Assembly: GCA_930367205.1 (NCBI GenBank)
Contig: OV884014.1
Span: 77,293,104 to 77,357,103, forward strand
From: Acanthosoma haemorrhoidale
Lineage: Eukaryota > Arthropoda > Insecta > Hemiptera > Acanthosomatidae
Direction: 5' to 3'
Length of the DNA: 64,000 bases
Positions 39,201 through 51,200 of the stretch are shown piece by piece. A program made the translations under genes and the position numbers. The notes beneath the pieces were generated by a model that was not told where the DNA came from, made no database searches, and saw nothing but the letters and a program-made list of their open reading frames with translations. Position 1 is the stretch's first letter, and each line of letters begins with the position of its first letter.

Positions 39201-42200
39201 CGAAAACCATCTGCATCAACTTGGCTACGTGAGCAGGCTCAATGTTTGGGTTCCCCATCAACTTAGTGAGGCTAACCTCGCCCAAAGGATTTCCATCTGC
39301 GATTCGTTGCAGAAATGTGAATAAAATGATCCTTTTTGAGGAGAATGATGACGGGACAAAAAGAGGATCGTCTATAACGCGCAATGGGGGAAGCGCGGCG
39401 AATTACCATAAACAACCCTCAAAGCAGGGCTTCACCCAAAGACGGTTATGCTCTCGATTTGGTGGGATTGGAGGGGTGTTGTCTTTTACAAACTTCTTCC
39501 GAAGAACAGGACCATGGATTCAGATGTGTACTGTGACCAGCTGGACAAATTAAATGCAGCGATCCACCAGAAGCGTCCAGAACTAGCCAACCTTTAGGGG
39601 ATTTTCTCCCATCACGACGAGGCCAGACCGCACACTTCTTTGCAGACGCGGCAGAAGTTACTGGAGCTTGGCTGGGAAGTTTTGCCGCACCCTCCATATT
39701 CGCCCGACCTTGCAATTTCAGATTTCCACCTGTTTCGGTCTCTTCAAAATTCATTGAATGGACAGACCTTCAACTCTGAAGAAGATGTAAAAATCCACTT
39801 GGGAATTTTTTTTGCCAGTTAAGACAGGAAATTCTTTGAGTATAGATACTAGAACAAAACGGCAATTATATCATTGATTGAATAAATTGCTTTGTGTTTA
39901 AAAGTTGTGTCTTATTTTTGCTTAAAAAACTTAAAAGACTTTTTGGCCAATCTATTATTTACATTATTTAAATTAAATATAGTATTATTATATTACATCC
40001 TAATATTTGATATAAAACAGTATTATTATTTACATTATAATATTTGTATTTGATATGCTAGGCAGAGTATAGTTTATTTTATTATATTGTATTATAATAT
40101 TTGCCTTGATATATCAGAGTATTGGAAAACTTGATCATGTCCGTAAAGAGGTAGGCACAACAACATTATTTGAAAGTAGTTTTTATATTTAACTAGTTAT
40201 ACTGCTCAAACATTACAATGTTACTAGGGAGTATAATTTATAACTCTTAATGTTTTCAATATACAGGTCAATCATTTTTGGTGATTGCAGGCAAAGGAGG
40301 ATGCTGAGGTGTTGCGGTCACTTGTGTTACCACTTGAAGAGGAGATCTCTGCCCTGAAAACAAAGCTCCGTGAGACAGATGAGCAGCTTCAGGCCTATAT
40401 AATGAAGGTGATACTATTTGATTATTTAGTATCTAAGTTGGATCCTCTCCCTTACAGCTTATAAAATTAAACTGCTTGTGACATGTGAATGTCAGGTAGT
40501 TATGTTTTATGATCTAAATTATGTATTTCTAAGCCTGAACAATTAAATAATAAATAAATTTAACAATTAGTCCCTAATGATTAGTTAAATGGATAGGTTT
40601 GATTCCTCAAGAGGGCAAAGTTCAAGTTTTTGATTTAATTGAAGGATTATGCTTCCAATTTAAAGTATCTTTATTGTTATTCAAGAGAAAAAAAATAAGT
40701 TTCACAATAAAAGTCCACTAATATGTATTTATTGGTTTATAAGTGTTTGTGGAACATACCCACATCTGTACTTACACGATTTTCTCCTACTACACAAGGA
40801 TTGTGTTCCTGATAAGCACTCCACAATACGAATGCATGTAAGAGGAGATTCTGACCAAAAAAGATGAAGTTTATATGGATAAATAATGACATGCAAAATG
40901 TATAGATGTCATATGGCTCCAATTTTTTTTTTTTAAGGACAAACTTAAAAGTTTCGTGAGATACAAAACTTTTTAGTTTGTTTTTATTTAAAACTCATTT
41001 TAGAATATCAGGAAACCGTCTAAATAAATCCATGGTCCCAAATGTTTGTCCAAAATTTGAAGAAAAAATACTAATAAAAGTGGAAGAATATAGAAAAGAA
41101 GATGAAAGGGAAGTAGATAAAAAGTTGAAGGAAGTAAAGAATGAAATTGAAATAATGGCGGATAAAAAATTTAAGGAAAATGAAAATAAATTAAAAGAAG
41201 TTCAAAATTGTCGAGAAGATGTTTGTTAATGTTTTATAACAACATGAACAGTTTAGACTGGAATTCAATCTTCGACTTAGTACTGAGCCAACGTATTTGA
41301 TTAAACCATGGTTCCCATTTCCTCTTTACCTTTTTTAGCTGCTCAAACAGATTATTAATAAAATGTTAGTACTTTTCTAATTCATATATTACATAAAATT
41401 TTATGTTTTTTATGGCTTCTTCTTCAGGGGAGCTCATTTTCTTCTTATACTTCATCCTCCATTTAGAAACAACTTGTGATGAATTAGATAAGTAATATCT
41501 ATAAGCATTGAAATGATAATGAAGTAACAATCTGTTTAATTTAGGAGCGGAAGAATGCCAAAGTGAAGTTGAAAAGCAAATCTTCTGAGGTAAATATTTG
41601 CTGTATTTTTTATAATATTGATCAATAAATATATTTATTTGGACATACATTTATTTGGATGAATACATTAATATTATACACAAATTTAAAAAAGGATTTA
41701 AAAAAAAAAAAAAAAAAAAAAAAAGGTACAACTTTGGCTCAAGTCTCTGGCCTAGATGGATGGAGGCTACTCTTGAAGATAGTTGTAGCTGGTCAAAATA
41801 TCTATTTTCTTTTATGCATTGAGATATTTGGGGAATTCCCAATTCTACATGAATTTGGGTATTCATGATGAACCATGTGCTCCCAATACTAGCCGGTATA
41901 TTTTATTCTGAAGGGTTTGAAGACTTGTGTGGGGTGCGCTGACCGGTGCAACAATCCCATTGCACCGGAATACGCGCACCACAGGCTATGTAACCCCATG
42001 AGCTCGCTTCACCGGCTTGTGGGGTGGGTAAGCCCATTTGAGGTTTCACCTCAGGAGGGGGGGGAAAAAAAAAAAAAAAAGGTTTAAAGCCTTGTCCTGA
42101 TAGTCTTACTAGTGCAGTACCATGCAAGACAGGCATAAGTTATTATTGGTAATATGAGTGTCTGTTAGCTTGTTATAGTTTGTATGTTGTGTTTAGTTGC

Positions 42201-45200
42201 CAAGTTAGTCGTGTGCCCTGATAAACTCGAAGGTAGCGAACAGTTTGATCCTTAGTGTTCACTACCTTCAATAAACTTCACCATCAATACCACTACACCA
42301 TCAATTTTGATCCTTCTTAATTTATCTTGATGATGATACCTGCGCAGTGAAAAGTTTTGTTTCACACTTTGAAGGATTTATTTGTAATTCCCATTTTTTT
42401 AACCAGGAGGATACTTGGTTGACTGACTCCTGAAGTTCTGTTATGGAAGCTTCAATAGCTTCTCTATACCACAGAATTAGGTTGTCATCGGCAAACATTA
42501 TTAGGGTCTATGTAATATAAATTAAAGAGTAGAGGGCTCAGTATAGCTCGTTGAATACTTGTATTAATTTTTCTTGCTGTGCTAAATGTTGTCCATCTTT
42601 TGGACAAAAATAATTTTATAATGTAAAGATAATTTAGAGGTTTTTGTAATAGGCAACTTATATAACAGGCCATCATGTCAGACGTCGAATGTTGATGGTT
42701 TGTAAATTGACTCAGACACTCAATGTATCACATGCTTGCTTGGAGGTATTGCAAAAGCAGAAAAACTTATGAAGCCAAACTGGTGCATGGCAATAATATT
42801 ATTGTCAGTAAGTTGTCGCTCCAAGTGAGCTTTAGTTGATTTTTTTAGTAATTTTGAGGTTGTTAGGTTGTAATTTTGTTATGATTAGATAAATCATAGG
42901 GAAATAAAAACGGTAATAACATAATTGATAAGGTACACGTGGCTTGGAGCGAGAACATGAAGTATAATTTTATGAAGGTTACATCGAGGTTACAAAAAAT
43001 GGTTACATGATAAGGATTAAAATTATAATAAATAGTTATTAGTTTTAATTATACATAACAGTCTCCCCCACTATTCAAGAATTATTAACATTAAAAATAG
43101 TAGCATGAATCAAAAAGTATATGTCTTGTGAGGGGACATCAATACTGAAGTAATATGTTAGGATCTCGAAATCTTTCTGGGAGTCTTCTCTGACGAACAG
43201 GTCTGTTGATAGGACATAGAGGAGTCTGAAGAAAAGGCTCTGTTGAAGATGAATCTGGAAGATCATGAGGAGGCACAGCTGAAGCTGGCTCGGTTGGAGA
43301 TGAGTCTGGAAGATCATGAGGTGCAAATTGAGTGTGAGGTTCCTGAGGTGGACCTGGAGCTCGAGGAATTTCATAAGACTGAGAAGGGCCAAATGAAACA
43401 GTCTTTTTTGCTTGTACAAGGGTGTTTCTCAGTTGATTTATGTGACGCTTGAAAATTCTCCTTGATTCGTCCAGGCGGACAAGGTTTGCGTCACCTCACC
43501 AAACTCCCACTTTGGTTTGTTATTTTTGAAGACACGGATTTGCACTCTCTCCCCCACATGAAAAAATCTTCTGGTAACTCGCGTTGACTGAGAAGAGTGT
43601 GGTTTGGTTGGTAACAAGGCATCCAGGCGGATTCGGAATTTTCTTTTCAAATATAACTCAGCAGGTGAGGAGCCATTAGCAAGGGGAGTTGATCTGTAAT
43701 GCAATAGAATATTTGTGATTTTTTCTGGCATAGGGGTATCGTCATTTGACAAGGCCCGCAACTTATCCTTAAGTGTCCGCACATTGCGTTCAGCAAGGCC
43801 ATTAGTTGCTGGATGACCAGGGGCTATAAATTTTTGAAAAATTCCGTTTGTGCGGCAAAAAAGATGAAACTCTTCGCTCTGGAAAATGCTAGCGTTATCT
43901 GAAACAAGCTGATTTGGGAATCCATGCGTTGAAAAAATCTTTCTGAGAAGATTTATGGTTGAGGACGTGGTAGGTGCTTCTTTGATAGGTTCAACTTCCG
44001 CCCATTTTGACTTAGCGTCTATGCAAACAAGAAAATAATGGCCCTGGAACGGTCCAGCATAATCTATATGGACTCGTTCCCAATTCTCGGATGGTTCATC
44101 CCAAGGGTGAACTGGTACTTTTGGTGGAGCCGATCTTGTAAGGGCGCACTGCTCACAACTCTTGACAAGTCGCTCAATCTGACTGTCAATTCCAGGCCAG
44201 TAAACATATTTTCGGGCTAATTGTTTCATTTTCATGATCCCTAGATGTGTTTCATGAAGTTCTGATATAACTTGACTCCGAAGGGATGTAGGGATGACAA
44301 TACGATCTTGGCGGAAGATGACATCTTCATGCAGTGTAAATTCTGAGTCCACGCAGTCGTTTTTTAGTGACTCGACGATTTTCTTGAGTTCCGGATCCTT
44401 CTTGGTTTCCTCTTGAATAGTCTCAAATGTAACTTTATTGCTTGAGATATGAACAATTTGTTCAGAAAAAATTTGGTGAACTTCTTCTCCCATCAAGGTG
44501 TCAGTTGATGTATGGATAGCATGAGCGGGAGCTCGTGAAAGGCAATCAACATTTTTATTTTCTTCGCCAGATTTGAATTTTACTTTATAATCAAATCCTG
44601 ACAGAAATGAGGCGTATCGCAACAATCGTGCGCTTGTCATGCGTGGCAATTGTTTATTATGCTGAAAAATTCTTGATAGTGGTTGATTGTCAGTTACTAG
44701 GGTGAACTGTTTGCCAAAAACATAATCATAAAAATGATTTACACCAAATATAATAGCAAGAGCTTCCCTGTCTAGCTGGCTATAATTAGCTTCTGAAGAT
44801 GAGAGTGAGCGGGAAGCATAGGCAATAGGTCTTTCAGCATCATCTACGGGGTGGCTTAGGACTGCTGCAACGCCATCTGGGCTTGCATCACATGTAAGAA
44901 TGACTGGTAATGTAGGGTCAAATGGAATCAGAACGCGGTCACTACAAAGCTCTGCCTTTAATTTCAAAAAGGAGGCTTCACAATCACTTGTCCATGAAAA
45001 TCGTTGATCGTTCTGCAACAACCTGCGGAGGGGGAATGACAAGGCTGAAAATTGTGGAATGAATCGTGAGTAATATGTAAGAAGTCCCAGAAATCTACGA
45101 ACTCCGTCAGCATCTTTAGGGCGTGGCATATTGTTGACAGCTCGAACTTTTTCCGGGGATTTTCGAATCTGGTTGTGCTCCACAACATGACCTAGGTACT

Positions 45201-48200
45201 CAATTTTTTCTTCAAAGAAAGAACACTTACTTTGGTTGACATGTAGGTCGTGGTCAGCAAGACGTTTGAGGCAGGCGCGCAAATTTTGAGTACATTCTTC
45301 CAAAGTTGTTCCATGGCATATTATGTCGTCAAAATATGCTTCTGATTTTGGCAACCCCTGAAGAACTTGAGACATTATGCGATTGAACTCGGCTGGTGCA
45401 GACTTGATGCCAAAACTGAGGCGGTTCATTCTATACATGCCACGGTGTGTTGCTATGGTTTGGATCATTGCACTATCTGGACAGACTTTTACATGCAAGT
45501 ACGCCTTATATAAATCAATTTTACAAAAATACCTTGAATTACGTAGACTGTGTAACACATCTTCTATTTTTCGTATGGGAAAGTTAGCTGAAATTAATCT
45601 TTCATTGACACCTGATTTATAATCAACGCACAAGCGTACACCACCATCTGGTTTTGGGATAACAACTAATGGTGATCCCCAATCACTCGTTGTAACCGGC
45701 GAAATTATTCCAGCAGCTTCCAGGGAATCCAATTCTTTTTCAACACGTTCTCGTAGAGCATAAGGTAAATGGCGTTCTCTTGTGAAACTAGGTTTTGCCC
45801 CTTGTCGTAGCTGTAACTTAACTTCATAATCTGGAATGCAGCCAACTTCCTCGGTAAAGACAGTTGGGAACTCAGCTATTATCTCACCAGGCGCAGCGAC
45901 ACAGCCCACCGCAAGTACACTTGACATATGGTTTTTGGTGGTATCAATTTCTCTCAATTCAATCATTAAATCTCTAATCCATTGACGCCCAAGCAATGCT
46001 GTATGGCCAGACGGAACAATATACAGGTCACCACACGCATTTCTACCCTTATATGTGGCGGTTACCTCAACTTTTCCTCTCGGAAGAATTTCGTTGCCTG
46101 AGTACGCTCGAAAAATGGTATTTGTTGGTTGGATTTCTAGTCCCAAATTCAATTTCCTAAAATCATCCTCGTTTAGTTAGAAGAGAAAATCTTGCTCCTG
46201 AATCGACCTCCATGAGCTGGGGGTTTCCATTGATTTGGACGGTAACGATATATTTATTGGAGTCGGGGTTTAGTTCGAAAAGGTCTACAAGATATGAAAT
46301 GCCGTATTGATGTTCAGCGTTGACGTGAGAAATTGCATTTGAAGATGATGCGTAACTAGGTTTTTTATTTTGTGACAGGGTGGTGATACAAACTCGTGAA
46401 ACGTGTCCCTTACGGTTACATGACGTGCAATGAACTTTATCATAATCAACGCGACAGTCTGCTAGTCTATGATTATTTCTAGCACACCTTGTACATAGGT
46501 CTTGAATCCCTAATGCTTTATAATCTATTCTATTTCGGCTGTGGGATCTATATTTGGCTCCTGATGAATGAAATTTATTACAAGAATCAGGGCGGTTGGA
46601 CAAACGGTCTTGCGATTTTCTTTGAAATTGATACTTCCTATCCCTTTGTGGATAATTTGATGACCCAGATAAGTGATACGTGTCACTAGAGAAAGATGAA
46701 GTACCTGTATTAGACTGCTTTGAAAATTCCGCACTCTCAATATGAGCGGCCTCTAGTGCAGTGGCTTTGGCTAAAATTTGATCAAAACCAGTCACAGTTG
46801 ACTGCAGAAGCTGTTCCCTTATCCAGTTATGACGTAATCCTCGAATGAACTGAGCTCTGAGGAAAATATCATTCACCGAGATACTTGTTTTCTTCCCCTC
46901 TGAATTTTTACACGAGTCGGAATTACATTCTACTTTGAATTCACAATCTCCTATGTCTCGCTGTAACGCAGCAACAAATTCGGAAATCGACTGATTTTCT
47001 TTCTGGGTAATGTTCAAGAAATAGTGTTGGGTCACAATTGCGCTACGTTTAGGGGTCAGCATGGTCATGAGATTAGAAACAAGTGTCTTATACTCAAGGG
47101 ACGTGACAGGTTTTTCTGGTCCAAGGAATACGGTGAGTGCATTGTAATGTATACTACCCACAGAACCACACAAGAGCTGAGCTTTCTTTGTGGGATCGAC
47201 TAAATTTTTCATTGTGCAATAATTCTCAAAACGTTCCATATAACATGAAAATTTCTCTTTTTTTGAATCAAAGTTTTCAAAGATACTCACATTCGCGAGG
47301 TTGTTCGTGTCTGGCTTGGGGTCTTGTTTACTTGATGTTTGAGAGCTTAGAATTGATGTAAGCACATCCATGAATTCTTGAAATTGTTTTGCATCCATTC
47401 TTGATGATCTTGATAATTAATTCGAAAGATAAATAAACAGAAAACGGATAAATCAGCGAAAAAGTACAACGAAAAGCACTCGCGGTAAAAATTATGACTT
47501 ACCGCGTATACAAGGAATACGAACTGTCCGCAATGTCCGTGTAACACGTCGCGAACTGGAAACTCGGATAGTTTAAGCAGCTTTTTCTCGTCGCCAATTG
47601 TTATGATTAAATAAATCATAGGGAAATAAAAACGGTAATAACATAATTGATAAGGTACACGTGGCTTGGAGCGAGAACATGAAGTATAATTTTATGAAGG
47701 TTACATCGAGGTTACAAAAAATGGTTACATGATAAGGATTAAAATTATAATAAATAGTTATTAGTTTTAATTATACATAACAGTTGAGCAAGCTGATCGA
47801 TTGATAGCTAGAAGCTTTTGGTTTCCCCTACTTGTGAAAAACATAAATAGTGGCATTTTCATTTTGAAATTGGTCAGTGGTCTTTTCTTATCCATATTGG
47901 GTTCAGCTTTAGAGAAGCGACAGGTCAAAGCGTCTCTGTGTGCGAATTAACTCATAGTTGGCTTCCGCGAAGAGATTTCTGTTACAGAAGCCAACTACAA
48001 GATAATTCGTAAGACTTATAAACTTATAAAAAACACATTTTTTATGCTTTTTGATTCACTAGAATTAGAGTTTTTAATAGTATAATGAGATTAAATCAAA
48101 TTGTCATACAAGAAAAATATCACATTTGCTGAATTGTCTCCAGTTTTTTAAATAAATGCAAATTCTTACTATATACAAACTAAAAGGCTGATGTTATTTG

Positions 48201-51200
48201 TTTATTTAGAGCCTGATGAGGAAAAAAGAGTGCGTGTTTCGAAACGCATAGCAAGTTTTAATAAAAAAAATATAGGTTGGAAAGCTCAAATTTTTTAATT
48301 TATTTATTAAAATTAATGTACATTAGTGTCATCTATCTTAATTCTCTCCAATACCAATGCCACAAAAAAAAAGTATTTTTTTTTTCTCCTGTGTAATGAA
48401 TGAATCTTTCCCAGACTAATGAGCATTTCTTTGGATTGTGAGAAGGTGCTGAAATAGAGTGAGCAAGGAAGGACCAATCGTATGCTCTAGTTTTGTGGGC
48501 AGGAGTATAAAGGTCAGAGAGACGGGTTCTTGTGTTCCAGGAGTGGACTGAGGTATTGAACTGTAAAATATAGTATATATAAGGGGGGTGATTCAAATTA
48601 ATGGCTTGAAAAAGGAATGAACCGAGAAATATTGTCCACGGAAGAATGGGAAGTAACCCCCTAACTCGGTGTTAAGATGAGGGACATGGGAGCGCCGCAG
48701 AGTCCCAAAAACAAATTTAACAAAGCAATTCAGGATTTGCTTCAAATTGCCACTGAGAGACCCCCATACACCACACAGCCATACTTAAAATGAGGGAGGA
48801 TACAAGGAGTTGATGTGTAGGCTGGGGGAGCAGATGGTGAGAGCAATGGATTAATTTCATGGTACCTTTTAACTGACTGGAAATTTGAGAGATATGTTGG
48901 TTCCAAGAGAGGGTTGACCACCCTTTTTTAGTTAATTAGGGATAGTTATCGCTTGTGAACGGTCGGAAAGAAATGATCCAATGGTTATCCCTAGTGATGG
49001 GAAGGTTTAATAACCCTTAATAGGGTTAGAGCGGGAATATCGGCAAAGGATCTTGTGGAAGAAACTGGAGTCTATGATAATTGCCTGGGTTTTCATAGAC
49101 TCCAGTCATGTTTGCTCAAGCACTGATCTGTTATAGTTCTCCCAGAATCTCGGCAAACACGGCTAAAAAATTTGAGGGGGAAGGATAAATAGATTTGGGA
49201 GTCGTCAGCATAAAGGTGATGGGAACAATAAGAAATAGAGTGAGGGAAGCAGATAAGGGTAGATTAGGGATAGTTATCGCTTGTGAACGGTTGGAAAGAA
49301 ATGATACAAACCATTAGATAGAGGTATCAGAGAAGGTTAATGATTTTAACTTGGAAAGAAGGATTGTGTGGTCTATTGTATCAAATGCTTTTGAGAAATC
49401 TAGGAAAATTAGGACTGTTAGCTGTTGATCTATAGCAACATAAAGGTTACAAATGATATTAGCTAGTGCAGATTGTGTGGAGTAACCGATACAGAAACCT
49501 TATTGGAAAGGGTGAAGAAGTTAGAACTGTTCATGGAAATTGGAGATTTGGGATTAAACTAGTCTTTGGAGAGGTTAGAATGGATGGAGATTGGGCGATA
49601 GTCGTTTGTTGATGTAAGGTTAGAAAGGTAACCTGATTAGGGTCAAGAAGTTGGGACTGTTCAAGGAAATTGGAGATTTGGACTAAACCAATCTTTCAAG
49701 AAGTTTGGAGAGATTAGGCAATAGTTGTTTGGTGATGTAGGGTTAGGTTTTTTTTTAATGGTTGGACTACAGCTTTTTTCCAATAAGTTGTGAAAACTGA
49801 GCTGAAGGGAAAAATTGTAAATATGGAGAAGAATAGGCAGGATGACTGGAAGCCATAGTTTTATTAACTTCACAGGGGTTCTGTCAAGACCAGTAGTGCG
49901 TGCTCTCATGACGGAGGTTATAAGGTCAGTGGGAGAGACATATTTAAATTAAAATGATTTCCATTAAATGAGGGCTTGCAAGGACTATAAGCTAAGGGAG
50001 ATAATGAAGTGGTTGAGGAGGCAGACACAAAATATGAGTTTAGTTCATCAGGTGAAACAGGAAATACTTCTGAGGATGAATCACATAAGGATAGCTTTCT
50101 GATGGAGTTGCCATTTGGATTTGGAATCAGGAGCAGAAGAAGAGAGGGCTTCATTAAAGTACTGGGACTTCACCACTCTGTCACCTGGGTCAAGTTGCGG
50201 AGTAGCCTGAATGTCTGGTAGTCATTTACATACCTTGTGTATTTCATTACAATATACCCAATCTTCATATTGGGTCTCTTTTGTGAAAAATAGTTGTGTG
50301 CCCTATAAGGTGATAGTTTTGACACTGTACTTGGTAGTGGGATTTTCGGCAAGGCTCTACCTGAACTAAGTAATATAACCTGTTCAACCGGTATATTTTG
50401 TTCTAATTGCATGGCATAAAGTGGTGTTGGTTGTTTATCTCTGATATTCAGAGAACGTCTTGTGACTTTAATTACTGGATAATTGGGCTCTGTCGAGTTA
50501 GGAGTTATGTTTAGTAGTACGGAAAAAGTGTTTGTTACAGGCACATTATGTACAATGATGGTCAAGAATCGCCTTTTGTTACGTTGATAAATCTTCTGTA
50601 TCTGAAATGTTCCTAGCATTGGTACATGATGGTATGGTGCATTGTCAGGAATACTAGTATTATCACGTATATCCATACCATAAATACCTGAATACCTTCT
50701 ATCTCCTTTACCTCCAATTCTTCTTTACTATCGACTCTCTCTTGTAGGGTAAGATTGCTGGTTTTAGAGTTTTTTCTCCCAGGTGATGATGGAATCTTAG
50801 TTTTCATCAATATTCTCAAAGGAGATAAAAATGAATGATTACAATGAGAATCAGTCACTTTCACATTAATTTTTCACATATAAACTCAAACAAACGCATA
50901 GCACAGCTTTAGATGCTACTGCAGCAACCGACACCAGCTGTTCTCTTTTTCTTTAAAATAGAATTATTTGTTATAAATACCCATAATTAGATAATGGGGG
51001 TTAATAGCTTCTTGTATTAAATTCAACATTTAATTTATATAACAGTAAAGCTGCTGTCATGTCCTTAATGCTTTGTGTCGAGTGTAAGAACTTCTCTGGT
51101 ATTTTGGTTCAAAATTTCAGTTTTTAGTTTGCACGATAAAAATTATTTACTCACCTGTGATGAGACATGGATGGATTGCTCTGTTACTTGTTGTCAGCGC

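Larger units (their letters stand above)
42877..47782 (-). mobile_element. Ty3/Gypsy LTR retrotransposon, nearly full length
   Basis: 4906-bp element in reverse orientation inside the rabaptin intron 41590-51304, antisense to the host gene. Order in its own sense: 5' LTR (47782-47599), primer-binding site, gag, protease split over a frame change, RT, RNase H, integrase, a shifted C-terminal tail, polypurine tract, 3' LTR (43060-42877). LTRs begin tgttatg and end cataaca and differ by one base (g at 42887 versus a in the other copy), so the insertion is recent. The usual 4-6 bp target duplication is not visible at the LTR edges (left flank aattt, right flank gttga). Two reading-frame breaks are described separately. 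Confidence 0.95.

Noticed and set aside
39446..39754. Minus-strand ORF of 102 aa
   Set aside because: Antisense to the mariner transposase remains, whose plus-strand frames show the DD34D motifs.
41033..41229. Lys/Glu-rich ORF as an extra rabaptin exon
   Set aside because: Exons 40291-40407 and 41545-41589 already join in phase, and the ORF has no splice sites that would keep the frame.
43075..43419. Leucine-rich minus ORF (MYKQKRLFHL...) as a Gypsy env-like protein
   Set aside because: It overlaps the better-supported pol tail frame; the leucines arise from reading the proline-rich repeats in another frame.
48212..48250. A functional hammerhead ribozyme
   Set aside because: Stem II is weak and no complete stem III or cleavage-site strand could be paired nearby.
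50009..50221. Plus-strand ORF with FGIRSRRREGF
   Set aside because: It is antisense to a LINE relic whose minus-strand frames carry recognisable RT and ORF1-like motifs.
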